Shown here: positions 32,005-42,685 of the stretch, one piece after another
Numbering within the stretch: position 1 is the first letter of the stretch
How the letters are laid out: the number at the start of each line of letters is the position of its first letter
Made by a program: the position numbers and the translations under genes
Notes under the pieces: model-generated
The model's input: only the letters and a program-made list of their open reading frames with translations
The model's database searches: none
Told to the model about the DNA's origin: nothing
Origin: Hysterangium stoloniferum
Taxonomy: Eukaryota; Basidiomycota; Agaricomycetes; Hysterangiales; Hysterangiaceae
Direction: 5' to 3'
NCBI GenBank assembly: GCA_015178975.1
Contig: WHVD01000001.1
Location: 2,046,001 to 2,110,000, forward strand
DNA length: 64,000 nt

Positions 32005-34139
32005 AAGTCGTTAACAGCTCAGCCCCATTACGATGGAAAGAGAAAAGAGAGGCGAGACAAGGCCTTTAATAACAGAGGAGAACCGCCAACACGGTTAGAC
32101 AAGTATGATTTCGCGTCATTAATCTTGGCGATTATACTTACCTGTTACCATCTAGGAAAGTGGCTAATGCCTCAGTGCGACAGCACTTACGCCTGAACTG
32201 AGGTGGCAACTGGTTGGAAAACCAGTCTCGCATGTCCAACCCATCGCAACGTTCGGCAAAGACTTGGCGGACCTCCAGCTGCTCGGATGGAACCATTGCG
32301 TTGGGCCGCGCCTCCACCACAACGTATCTGACGGCGGAAAGAGAAGCAAGCCGATTAAGCAGGGGCAGAAGCAAAAGCAGGGGCAAGAGGGGCAGCGGCG
32401 GACGAATAGTAGGGGCAGTGGCGGACGAGGAGTAGTGGCAGCGGGCAGACATAATTCTTTCTTTTCCAGTTCTCCTCCTCCTTCTTTTTTCTTTGCATGT
32501 TTCTACTTCTTTCTTTTCATCCATTTCTCTGGTTCATGGCTAGTGGGGTCACTCGGTTGGTTCTGGCTCGTATCTTTGAGAACGGGGTGCGTTGTTTTAT
32601 CACCTTTCTCGATATGTTGACCCATTTATTATCGTTCAGCTGTGCCTCTTTGTGAGTACTGTGTCTTTAGAGTTTCCTAGGCCGAATGCGGGCTGTGAAA
32701 GCACCTGAGACGTCACTGAGGAGGTCCTGCGTGGTTGATAATTAAACGTACGTCCATCTCTTAGACCGTCGTAGTCCTTTTTAACGTTATCTTCCCTCTT
32801 TCTTCGTCTTTCAGCGGCTTGGTACCGGGGCATCCACGCAAGGCCTTGCTGGCAATTCCTGACTGCTGAAGTACGCAGAATTCTCATTTGTTTTGGTCTC
32901 GTCTAACGCAAATCCTTTCAGTACCGTAACCGAGGCACGGCTGCGTCAGCACCCACTTCTGGCAATTCGACATAGTACTGAGCCGACTCAAGATTGGCTG
33001 GTGGACCTTCGGCAATGTTCAGAATTAACACCCAGTGAGTTGCCTATTATCCTATATATTGCGTAGGTTAGACACTAACACCTCTATACACCTATATATT
33101 TCTTTGCAGGAAGTCAATATCGGGTTACTAACTCCGATTTCGTAGGGCTTTCTTGGCTTCGACCCCACCCTCCCACGACAGCTCTGTTAGCGGCCTACCT
33201 CGGACTGTCTCAGCTGGGATGCGTACAATCCGGCGAATGGCGGCCGTGCAACGATGTAACTGTAAGTTCCTCTCGCTCCCGTACAGTTATTCTTTGGTCC
33301 TGAGCTTATCCGATCTGCAGCGGTCCCAACTACCGGTTTGGTTGTCCATCGCCAGCACTCTGTGGCCGTCTCAGGGTGTAGCATGGTTATCAGTCCTACC
33401 GAAACTCTGGTAAGCTTCCGTTCATGATAAACATTTTGAGACTGCATTCCGAAATCTTGTTTAGATGACACATAAGTACTAACAAAGAGACCTTTACATC
33501 CAGCCATGTTCTTGAAGTGAACGAGTTGAACCAAGCCGCGTTTCACCCTTGTCCAAACCAAATATTTTCATTCTTTTTGTTGACTTTTTCTGATTGCATC
33601 ATTTTTTGTTCTGTTTCTTTTGGGTTTCGTTCTGATTACTTGCCACTTGCTCTGCCGCCGACTGCTCTCAGACTATCAAGCTTATCGTGCTTGAAACATA
33701 AAATGTAATATATGCAATTTGTGAATAATTCCATGCTACAACTTCACACGGTCTGATAAGGAGACACCTGAATAAATAGAAAATTGTGATGCATAATTGT
33801 TCGTACGTAAGTTAAGCGGCAAGTAGTCCCAAACGCCTGGACCTTTCCTAACGCTTTGGTCACCTGAGCTCCTTCAAACTTTTTCTCAATGAAATCCTGA
33901 AATCCACATACATAATCTTTCTGATGTACAACGTAGTGATTACTTTATGAAGATACGTTTGATGTGGCAAGGGTGCATGACGAAACCACATTGCTTGCCA
34001 TTACCCTGACTAGACTATCATTGAGTCCGGTTTCGTCTTATTAACAACTTTGATACAATTAAACAGGAAGCACGGAATCTCGCCGGATAAATGCACGGTA
34101 TAAGTAGCAGTGTGAATGAACCTCATAAAGAGTATAAAT
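32005..34139. other. no gene recognised
   Basis: A 128-codon minus ORF (32,138-32,524) includes a Leu/Pro/Arg low-complexity part and RQVFAERCDGLDMRDWF. A plus stretch at 32,340-32,440 is purine-rich and low in complexity. I recognise no family. Confidence 0.4.
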
Positions 34140-34560
34140 ATTCCCCACGATGTCCCTCGCGAAAGTCACTGAGGGCGGACGTGGTACAAGATCGTTGGCG
34201 ATCTGGGGTCCAAACAACGTCCCTTGGTAACTCTTCACGGTGGTCCAGGTGGCGACCACAAATACCCCCTCGTGTTCACCGCCTTTGTCTCAAAGCACAC
34301 ACGGAATACCTGTCATATTTTATGGCCGGATCGGAAGTGGGCCTTCCCATGATTCCCCAGAGTTGGCTCATTGAAAGAAGACATTTGTGCGGGGCAGTCG
34401 TACTTACACTAGAAGGGGGTGCCGGGCTTTTATGGTGCAGTCAGTCGGAGTATTCTACAGACTTGTGGCTGTTCTTACACAGGATTCACAGCATGTCAGG
34501 CACCAATATTATCCAACATAATATCGGATCAAAAAATGCTAACATATATTAGTTGCAAAT
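34140..34560 (+). pseudogene. proline iminopeptidase (S33 alpha/beta hydrolase) N-terminal remnant
   Basis: Proline iminopeptidases release N-terminal proline from peptides and are common in fungi. Around 34,178-34,270 one frame reads RTWYKIVGDLGSKQRPLVTL followed by HGGPGGDHKY, the oxyanion-loop HGGPGG signature. After a frameshift GIPVIFYGRIGSGPS follows, matching the family's GIPV.FYDQIG.G.S block. A stop precedes RTWYK and the nucleophile (GQSWGG) region is not intact. The copy ends just before the transposon at 34,621. Confidence 0.8.
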
Positions 34561-34620
34561 ACTCTCTATTGAGAAAGGAGATTCATTCTTACATGTCACG
34601 TGTGATGCCTTGCTTTTTAA

Positions 34621-34670
34621 GGGGCTATAGGAAAGTGCCGCGCAGGGTGTCGCGCTGCCACGCTAGTGCC
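34621..34670 (+). repeat. left terminal inverted repeat
   Basis: It starts GGGGCTATAGGAAAGTGCCG and continues with a GTGTCGCG box. It matches the reverse complement of 42,629-42,678 with several mismatches. Confidence 0.85.
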
Positions 34671-34965
34671 GTGACATGTTTTTTTTTTTTTTCAAAACAA
34701 GTAGATACTTGTTCAAATTTGTGTCGGAAATTCACAAAAATACAATTAAATTTGATATTAGAGCATCAAAACATGATAAATATCATATCTAGTGTACAAT
34801 TTCCTGGTGAAATATATCTTGGGCACTACTTAATTGGCACATCCTTAATTTTAGTCCTTCCTTGAGCAATATTGAGTCTCAAATAAACCTATTAGAGTCC
34901 AAAAATAACAAAATATAACTTTTAAATGACATGGGTTCCAGGTTTACACGAAAAACCTGTATGTC

Positions 34966-35079
34966 GCGGCAGTTCCTTCCTAATTAGGAAGTGCCATGAC
35001 AACTGCATGGCAGTTCCTTCCTAATTGGGTAATTTTGTGCAGTTGTCGTGGCACTTCCTAATTAGGAAGGAACTGCCAC
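34966..35079. repeat. long hairpin near the transposon end
   Basis: Arms 34,966-35,007 and 35,038-35,079 are almost perfectly complementary. Each contains the smaller palindrome CTTCCTAATTAGGAAG, and a third copy of CAGTTCCTTCCTAATT lies in the loop. A hairpin of this kind could be a MITE or part of the element's subterminal region. Confidence 0.85.
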
Positions 35080-35199
35080 AACACTGAAAGAACTTTACTT
35101 GTGGATCACAGAGGCTCTAGAAAATGTCAAATACTTTATGTCAAATGCTCTATATTGTGCTATATGCTCTTTAAATGAAAATTATGTACAGAAAACACA

Positions 35200-35230
35200 T
35201 TAGGGGTTAGGGTTAGGGTTAGGGTTAGGG
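35200..35230 (+). repeat. interstitial telomere-type tract
   Basis: TTAGGGG is followed by four TTAGGG repeats, the common fungal telomere unit. It lies inside the transposon and not at a chromosome end, since coding sequence continues on both sides. Confidence 0.95.
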
Positions 35231-35239
35231 TCAAGGATT

Positions 35240-35543
35240 TCATTCCAAGCGCAGGGAACAAAAAATATGGACTCTATTTCTTCTGATGATTACCTACATA
35301 CAATCTCCATGATTGAAGACCAGCAGACCCTGCTGCTTTTGAAGTTTGAAACATTTCATGTTCAAGTAATCCAATGGCTTCTTTGTCAACATCTATGGTG
35401 GTGCCAGAGAATGGTAGTACCTAGCTATACTGTATATACTACAAGTGCTTTAGTAGGTCTTGAAATAGTTGTGTATGTTTAGGAAGATCCTCAAAAGGTA
35501 GACTATCAGGGAATAATTGGATGTAGGACTGTTTCAGGATATT
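35240..35543. repeat. direct duplication inside the transposon, copy 1
   Basis: It matches 35,998-36,297 at most positions, including TTCATGTTCAAGTAATCC. It represents a duplicated part of a transposon gene's 3' exon on minus. Confidence 0.85.
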
Positions 35544-35997
35544 GTTAAGATCTAAGCAAAGAGGGCAAAGGAGGCTCTATGTCAGGGGGCCAAGACTCAA
35601 AAAAAGTCAAATATTATGTCTTAGAAGTTCTATATTATATTGTATGTATGTCTTAAAAAGAAATGAATATTATGTACAAAACCTTTTTATTTGCATTAAA
35701 ACATTTTATACCCTAAGTCTCTTTATAATTCAGCCTGGGTCATTTTCTGAGTATTCTTTCAGACTGCTTCTCAAATACAGCTTCCTTGCACAGTCCCTCT
35801 CCTTTGTGCTTCTGAGCTGGTTGGGGTTTTGGTCTATTTAGAGGGAAAATGTGGGGCTCGCTCTTGAGTGTCTGCTTCACTGCCTTCACTAATTCTGGCC
35901 CATGCTACATGAAAGTATGAGCATTAATCTATATCATATTTTGAAATTGATACTAAAATACCTGATATTCAGTCTCCTCTTGTTCAGGAATATCACA

Positions 35998-36297
35998 TTT
36001 ATTCCAAGAGTAGGGAATAAATGTATATGGACTCCATTTATTCTGATGATTACCTGCATCCAATCCCCATTGTTAAAAGCTGGCAGGCCCTGCTGCTTTT
36101 GAAGTCTCAAACATTTCATGTTCAAGTAATCCAATGGCTTCTTTGTCAACATCTATGGCAGGGAATAGTGGTACCTGGCTATACTGTATATACCATGAGT
36201 GCTTCAATAGGTCTTGAAATAGTTGTGTATGTGTGGGAAGATCCTCAAAAGGTGGGCCATCAGGGGATAATTGGGTATAAGACTGTTTCAGGATAAG
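35998..36297. repeat. direct duplication inside the transposon, copy 2
   Basis: This is the partner of 35,240-35,543. On minus it encodes a fragment with DVDKEAIGLLEHEMFETSKA in one frame. Confidence 0.85.
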
Positions 36298-36324
36298 AAG
36301 AGTTATTGCATGGGCTGCAGGTAC

Positions 36325-36956
36325 TCATTGGATCCATTTATCCTTGTTCCTTGCACCAGAGTCTAGGTTCATATGCACCCAATAATGTATCATGGCAATT
36401 TGTATTGAAGAGAGATTTACAGAAAACAATATGACATGGTTTTTAAGGTAGGTGGATTCAGCCTTCAACTCAGACATAGCCTTCCCAGTGTACAAGTAAT
36501 CCAGAGCAGGACATTCTTCTCTTCTAACTTGTTTTAATGTCTTCACCAGCTTGTTAAGGAATGGAAGGTGAGGTTTCAGAAGAGTATCAAACATTGGAGA
36601 TGATGGATAATGAAGGTAATCCAAGATCTTGTCATCTTCATCTGGTAATGAGCATACCAAATCCCATTTTCCCAACTATAAAAGTCAAACTTAAGTTCTT
36701 TAACTACAAATAACTTTAAATAGCTTACTCTAATTTGCCATCTGTTCTTCTGGTCTCTCCACAAGGAGTCAATGACATCATGTTCTGGAATCCATGACTC
36801 TGTTGGAGATAGATTATGATAGTGATTGTGTCGCCACCATTTCACATGCCATCTTTTGGGATCAGAATCATGATCAAGTTGAATTAGCTGCACAGGATAA
36901 TAATACTTCCCATGTTGGGCAAGGGCACCCAAACCAGGTCTAAATGTGATTAACAT
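36325..36956 (-). pseudogene. transposon-encoded RWHVKWWR-domain exons
   Basis: The exon at 36,576-36,956 reads GLGALAQHGKYYYPVQLIQL and DPKRWHVKWWRHN. This small basic/aromatic domain resembles chromatin-reader folds (Tudor/PWWP-like) by pattern only. The next exon, 36,325-36,675, is Glu/Lys-rich and ends near 36,325. It lies just downstream of the PHD exon on the same strand, so both probably belong to one product. Domain identity is tentative. Confidence 0.45.
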
Positions 36957-37090
36957 GAATTAAGACAATTGAAAGTGAATTTGACTTGGAAACTTACAAG
37001 GAACACTTGTGCAAAGGTTGAATGGCATGGATTTTTAGCTGTTGAGCTCTTGAACTATTTAAAACACATCTGTAAGAGGTTATCCAAATG

Positions 37091-37390
37091 TTAAAACCAT
37101 TTCACATACCATTCTGATTGAGGTCGCAATACCAGTTGAATCTGAACCATATCACATTCATCACAAATGAATGGCTTATTTCCAAGGTTACTAGCTCTTC
37201 CTTCACGTTGACAAGCAATATGAGACCAATTATGACATTCATCACAGTGAATATAGTCATTTGTAAACCCCTGAGCTGCTTCCTCATTACCATCACCAGT
37301 GTGTCCACAGCGACATAAGATTGGAAATACTGAAGCACTAGAACTTATCCCAGTAATCTCAGGTATTGGAGATAAGGTAGACATAGACAC
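37091..37390 (-). pseudogene. transposon-encoded PHD finger
   Basis: PHD fingers bind histone H3 tails. The minus strand gives ILCRCGH, then YIHCDECHNWSHIACQ and FICDECD, which supplies the full Cys4-His-Cys3 ligand order. It sits between the peptidase-like exons and the RWHVKWWR exon. The reading is open through the domain, so a chromatin-targeting module is likely part of the original transposon protein. Confidence 0.75.
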
Positions 37391-37641
37391 AGGTTTTGGA
37401 AGTCTTTTGGGCTTTGTTTTATGAATGACTACCTGGCCTTCACTATCAGACTCTACTCTTTGAAGGTATCTTTGAGGATGCTTCTGTTGGGATAGGATGC
37501 CTCATCATCTTCATCAGATTGGATTGATATATGAGATTGATTGCTGTGTTGTCTCTTGAGTGTGGTATGTGCATTTGGGGTGATTTTAATTTGCTTTGGA
37601 GGCACATGAAGAATGTCTTGTGATGATATACAAATATAATC

Positions 37642-38940
37642 TTAAATATCCAGTCTACTGGGATTTGTAAGCCAAAAGTGTTTCTCTGATGGAAATAGAG
37701 AAAAGATAGTAGGATTTAGAGTGGCTTGAGGGAGTGTTGTTGGATAATTATAGTTTACAAGAATATGGTGATTAGCCAAGACTTTGTTTTGGATTTTCTG
37801 AAACTCTTCCTGAGCTTTAATTCCACCTTGCAATACATATATAACAGCATTAGTATATGAAGATGTACCTGAAACTGTTTGAATCTTCTCTTCAAGGTAT
37901 CGTGATATAGTACTTTTTTGTATTTTTACTGAGAATCCTGAATGATGTAAACCATCATGCTCATAGATAGCATTGCCATTATGGAACCTTGATGTAAAGT
38001 GTTGAACAGATGGTGAATAGATAGCTTTGCCTACAAGGTTATAGTGGAGACCTTCAAGATGGCTTGAATTCTAAAATAATTTGAGCTTTTTAGGCAGACA
38101 CCATGTCTCTGTCAAACCCTCATAATCTAGGGACAAAATAAGCATGATAGGAATGTGTATCCAGATTTCCATTATAGAGGGTGTACTCTTGCATATCTGT
38201 TCACTTGTACACCTTTTCCAACAAGATTCTGTATGATCTGAGCTTGGAAGAACCTGTGAGTATAACCATGATTGCAAATTGCCATTTGCCATCTGGTAGT
38301 GTTTGAGTTGAAGGTAGTGAACTGTTCGTGTCTTTGGCAGGCTGGTGAGTTGATAATGGGCCTCTTGTTGGGCTTTACAAGAGCAGAGTTGGATTATTTG
38401 GGCTTCAAGAAATGGAAGTGTTGCATTATCACAAGAATGGCTATGAAACTCTCCAATAGCCCTCTCAAACCAACCCATAAGAACATCAGACTCATTAATT
38501 GTTTTGATAAACCTCTTTTGAAGGAGTTGTTCACGTAATTGATCTTGCTTGGTAGAAATCAATATATTCTCTTGACTATTGAATATCTCACCAACAGTAA
38601 TTAAACGCTCTTCAAAAATATGGTATAAAAATGAGAGTAATACTGGGTATCCAGTTGTGAAAAATCTTGATGTAATGCTTGCCAATGGTGATCAACTGCC
38701 TGGTATATGAGTTCAAGAGAAGTATCCAACCAACAAGAGTTTTCTTTCCATTGGTATCCTGGAATAAAGACAGATTTCTTTTTCTTGCCTTTGGTACCAA
38801 GGATAAGTGCCTTAGCAGTATCTGGTGGACAACCATCATTTTGAAATCTTTTAGAAATTGGATTTTGGTGGACTTTAGTTCATCCTAACTGATGAGCATT
38901 CTTAGTCCAAGGTTTCATAGTCCCATATACCACTGGTATC
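37642..38940 (-). pseudogene. transposon-encoded USP-like cysteine peptidase region
   Basis: On minus near 38,690-38,800 one frame gives VFIPGYQWKENSCWLDTSLE, a USP-style Cys box (NSCWLDTSLELIY). Further on come ITVGEIFNSQENILIS, a pair of Cys residues in KRCTSEQICKS, and PIMLILSLDYEG. Near 37,900-38,000 NTSRFHNGNAIYEHDGLHHSG resembles the His-box region of USPs. Catalytic Cys, His and Asp candidates are therefore present. Frames are broken by introns or decay. The upstream part is cut at 38,941 by a solo LTR. Confidence 0.55.
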
Positions 38941-39419
38941 TGTCACGAACGTACAAGCTCAAATTCCGATAATATTCAATTTAATATTTCTTCGACATTC
39001 CTTCGACTTTCCAACTCAATTTCCAACTCGACTTCCGACTCGACTATTCTTCGACAATATCTTCGACAATATCGAATATCTTCAACTTGTCTCAGGTTGA
39101 TGTCATTGATGATTTCACTTTGATATCATATTATCATCATAGGTAAATGATATATAGTATATAAGGGCAATGATAGGAATGAAGGAAGTCAGTCAGAAAA
39201 CCTGTATTATATTATATTATTACTGTATTACATAATCGTCGAACTTTTCCAAGTCCTTCTTTGACTTAATTATTCGTGAGCCTCTGTGTCCTATCTTTGT
39301 CTCACACTTTATCAACAGGACGAATTAATATTTCATTGAATGAGGCATCTTTATTCGATATTGTTGAATATTCTTCAATTGTTTATTCGACTTTATTGAG
39401 TAAAATTTGATTCGTGACA
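38941..39419. mobile_element. solo LTR family B, copy 1 (479 bp)
   Basis: It runs from TGTCACGAACGTACAAGC to TTGATTCGTGACA. Perfect target duplications GTATC lie at 38,936-38,940 and 39,420-39,424. It contains degenerate CTTCGACAATAT repeats. It splits the transposon's DDE-peptidase coding region. It is related to 40,898-41,348 in reverse orientation. Confidence 0.92.
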
Positions 39420-40456
39420 GTATCCCTGATTGCTTGGCAATACCCTGCATCTCTAAAAGATTCACAAATGAAAATAATCCTTCTAGACCTTCCATTAGGC
39501 CCACTGTAAAGTCTAAAATGCATGGCTTCTTCAGCATTTGTAGTATCTGGTAGTCGCTCCCAGAGATCTTCTTTCATGGTTCGAAATGGCTTAAAAAGCA
39601 TTCGGGAAGTTCTGTCCTGCTGCCACCATTGTATCCAGTTTTTAACACCTGGAAAGTCACGTATAAGTGCTGCAGCATGTGCTTTAAAGGCCTCTTCATT
39701 GATAGCCTCTAACAAACCTAGAGCATGTGATTCAAAAGTGTCCTGTAGCTGGGGCTGTACCACACCACTAATCTTTTTGAGACGAGTGATACCAGTACAA
39801 AAATGCTAATAGCATCCTTTCAAAAGTGAATTTGCTGCCTTATTTAATTCCTCATTATTTCGTGTATTGCCTTCCATAGTTGACCAAAACTGAATAAAAG
39901 CCTCCACAAAGCCATTTGCTTGAGCTTGACTGAAATCAACAACACATGCAAACATTTCATCAGTTAATTGGTGTCCCTGCTTCTGACATTGAGAGGCAAT
40001 ACTTTGAAACAGCATTAGAAAGTGTATTTGATAATGATTGGAAGTGGTGCCATTAGCTGCTGAGAAGAGAACTGGAACCCAACAATAAAGATGTCGAGAA
40101 TATACAGATGATACTATAAGTACCCAATCACTCATTCTCCAATAACTATGTGCAGCATCAGAGACAAATCTATGGACAGCATCATACTGAACAACATCTA
40201 GCATTATCTGTAGCTCCGTCCAAGAAGTTTGAAGTATAAGGATTGTAGTTGGTCCAACCTCACTATAGCATAGAAAATCAGAATGATGAGATCCAAACTC
40301 AGCTAGCTGTTCTAATCCTGATTCTGCAGTCCCTCCAATAATATTATTTCCTTTGTGAACAATTTTCTTCTCATACCGAACACGATCAACATTTAATAGA
40401 ACTGGGGATATCTCTGTGACAGATTTACCTGGACCAGAAAAATCCAGGAATACCAA
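39420..40456 (-). pseudogene. transposase DDE core
   Basis: The minus-strand reading includes SPVLLNVDRVRYEKKIVH, FVSDAAHSYW (first Asp), WVPVLFSAANGTTSNHYQIH, CVVDFSQAQANGFVEAF (second Asp), a TAG in frame after SLLKGCY, then FPGVKNWIQWW and TTNAEEAMHFRLY (candidate Glu). This is the pattern of MULE-superfamily transposases found with GCM/WRKY zinc modules in fungi. The nonsense codon and the LTR at 39,419 inactivate it. Confidence 0.8.
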
Positions 40457-40553
40457 CAGCTAATTATAGTGATCCCATTTTTGGATGTTGCTGAAATATT
40501 TTGTGGAGCTGAGATCTTTCATTGGCAAGAAGATGGAGTCTATGAGTAGGTCG

Positions 40554-40897
40554 TTAGTGAAGGTGTATCCCACCATTGTGATACATAATCCCATTCTTAT
40601 AATGAATAATTGTGGACAATACATTGCATATCACATGTTGTAAATTCCATCCACAGTCACAACTGTGGTTTAATTGTTTTTGAATACCAGTATCTCTAGT
40701 CTGAGGCCAAATGATAATAGCACAGTCAGGATTTTTGCAATGTATGATACCAAAACATTTACGTTTTGTATACTTTCCATGATCTAAAGTTGGAGAATTT
40801 ATATCATGGTGTTTATCCCCACCTAGCACTACAGTTGCCCAGTGAACAGATAACTTGTTGAGGGCTTCATATTCAGAATGTGTAAACTGATGTGACC
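40554..40897 (-). pseudogene. GCM-type zinc domain of the transposase
   Basis: The minus strand encodes KCFGIIHCKNPDCAIIIWPQ, then HSCDCGWNLQHVIC and NGGIHLH. The Cys/His arrangement fits the GCM/WRKY DNA-binding zinc family. It lies directly upstream of the DDE core. Its N-terminal side joins DWDGWPDGEWS at 41,349 if the family-B solo LTR and one target copy are discounted. Confidence 0.75.
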
Positions 40898-41348
40898 TGT
40901 CACGAATCAAATTTTACTCAATAAAGTCGAATAAACAATCGAAGAATATTCAACAATATTGAATAAAGATGCCTCATTCGACAAAGTATTAATTTGTCCT
41001 GTTGATAAAGCGTGAGGCAAAGATAGGACACAGAGGCTCACGAATAATAAGTTGAAGAAAGGATCGGAAAAGTTCGACGATTATATAATACAGTAATAAT
41101 ATAATATAACACAGGTTTTCTGACTGACTTCCTTCGTTCCTATCATTGCCCTTATATACTATATATCATTTACCTATGATGATAATATGATATCAAAGTG
41201 AAATCATCAATGACATCAACCTGAGACAAGTCGAAGATATTCGATATTGTCGAAGAAATGTCGAAGGAAAGTCGAAGAAATGTCGAAGAAATGTCGAAGA
41301 AATATTAAATTGAATATTATCAAAATTTGAGTTTGTACGTTCGTGACA
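40898..41348. mobile_element. solo LTR family B, copy 2 (451 bp), opposite orientation
   Basis: It starts TGTCACGAATCAAATTTTAC and ends GTACGTTCGTGACA. Perfect TGACC duplications lie at 40,893-40,897 and 41,349-41,353. It is a reversed relative of 38,941-39,419 and lacks about 28 bp of the CTTCGAC repeats. Confidence 0.92.
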
Positions 41349-42350
41349 TGACCATTCACCATCAGGCCATCCATCCCAGTCTTGAACTTTTTTATTCTCC
41401 ATTGGTCTGATAGATGATTGTGAAGCCTTGAGATGGTTTTTAGACATGAAGTTAGGAGATGGTGATAATTGCTCTAATTTTGGTAAAGGAACTGAGGGAG
41501 TAGCAATAGTAATGCTAGGCTTTGATGGCTTGGAAGTAACATCATCAGAAATAGTGTGAGGTGGGGCTTGGGAATTGAATATAGATGGAGTGATGTAATT
41601 TGGATTTAAAAAATAACCAAAAGGATTTCCTATCAATAATGAATTAATTATTCTGTATTAAATAATTGAGTATAACTTGTACCTTCCAGGTCATAACCGG
41701 TAACATCCTAGGTGGATAAGGTCTATGATGGTATAGTCCAGCAACTACATATATAATTTAGTAAAACATAGAAATGATTAAAGGAAACTTGGCATACCTT
41801 TTCCAGGGGTAGATATTGTTGGTTCACAGTCTTTGATATTGACAATATCAGGCCTGGAATGAAATCCAAATAACTTGTGAAAATAATGGAACAGAAACTA
41901 TATAAATAGTATATAAGAATTAATTCAAAAGGTATTATAATAATATACCATTAGAGAAATAAGAGAGATAGTTCCCAGATAAGAGGAATGGCTGAATAAA
42001 TTTCAAAAAGTCTAATAAGCAGTGTAAGTGATCCAGTAAGCCAAGACTTCCAAAGTATACATTCACAGGGATCCAAAGTGTCCACAGATGATGCTTCTTC
42101 ACTGATATGATATTCCACCAGCAGAGAAGGAAAAGAGATGGCTATCTAAGAGAATGGATAGTATCTTTCCAAAGCAAGGGATTCCCAAAACTCTTACAGA
42201 AGTGTAGAATAACTGGAAAGAAACAATGCTCTATAACACTGGATGAATAGAGAAGCTAATCAGAGTGTCACCAAAAGATATAGTGTGATTTGGCTCAAGA
42301 ATTGGAGAGGTTGACTGTCGAGGCTCGAAAAGATTTCAAACTCCGACATT
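41349..42350 (-). pseudogene. N-terminal exons of the transposase
   Basis: A 147-codon minus ORF (41,193-41,636; its first part is genuine, the last part runs into the LTR) carries Ser/Pro-rich sequence and ends DWDGWPDGEWS before the GCM domain. Upstream, 41,810-41,860 gives RPDIVNIKDCEPT. The start is unresolved. Confidence 0.5.
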
Positions 42351-42628
42351 GAATCCCACTGTGGGGGTGCCGCGAAAAGTGGACAATTGCCGCGAATATA
42401 CATTTTGGCTTCAAACTAAAACATAGCTATATTTTGAATGGTAATACTCAAAATACCATTTTAAATGATATATGCTCTTCAAAAAAGGACTATTTACAAT
42501 TTTAAACATCCAAACCCAGTCTTAAAGTAAATTAACAGAGCCCCAATGAACAGATTGATATATTATGAAGAACATCGACAAAACTATGTCTATTTTATGC
42601 TAGGTAAATGTGTCTTTGAAGGCATTTT

Positions 42629-42678
42629 GAGGTGTTCGCGGCAGTCGCGACACCTCCACGGCACTTTCCCATGGCCCC
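42629..42678 (-). repeat. right terminal inverted repeat
   Basis: Reverse complement GGGGCCATGGGAAAGTGCCG matches the left end. TTTTTAA follows at 42,679. Confidence 0.85.
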
Positions 42679-42685
42679 TTTTTAA

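Larger units (their letters stand above)
34621..42678 (-). mobile_element. 8.06-kb DNA transposon, GCM/WRKY-zinc MULE-like, with PHD and USP-like domains
   Basis: Ends are imperfect inverted repeats: GGGGCTATAGGAAAGTGCCG on the left, GGGGCCATGGGAAAGTGCCG on the right after reverse complement, with similarity continuing about 45 bp. TTTTTAA flanks both sides (34,614-34,620 and 42,679-42,685). The minus strand encodes, in order, a GCM-type zinc domain, a DDE core, a USP-like cysteine peptidase region, a PHD finger and RWHVKWWR. GCM/WRKY zinc modules paired with MULE transposases are an established combination. Several stops and two LTR insertions make it inactive. Confidence 0.85.

Noticed and set aside
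32138..32620. Gene at 32.1-32.6 kb from overlapping ORFs on both strands
   Set aside because: Low-complexity Leu/Arg/Gly composition and no consistent frame or motif.
35200..35230. True chromosome end
   Set aside because: Only about five units, with transposon coding sequence continuing on both sides.
34621..42678. KDZ (Kyakuja-Dileera-Zisupton) transposon
   Set aside because: The zinc domain and the DDE surroundings fit the GCM/WRKY MULE-like type better, and the observed duplication is 7 bp. The superfamily placement remains tentative.
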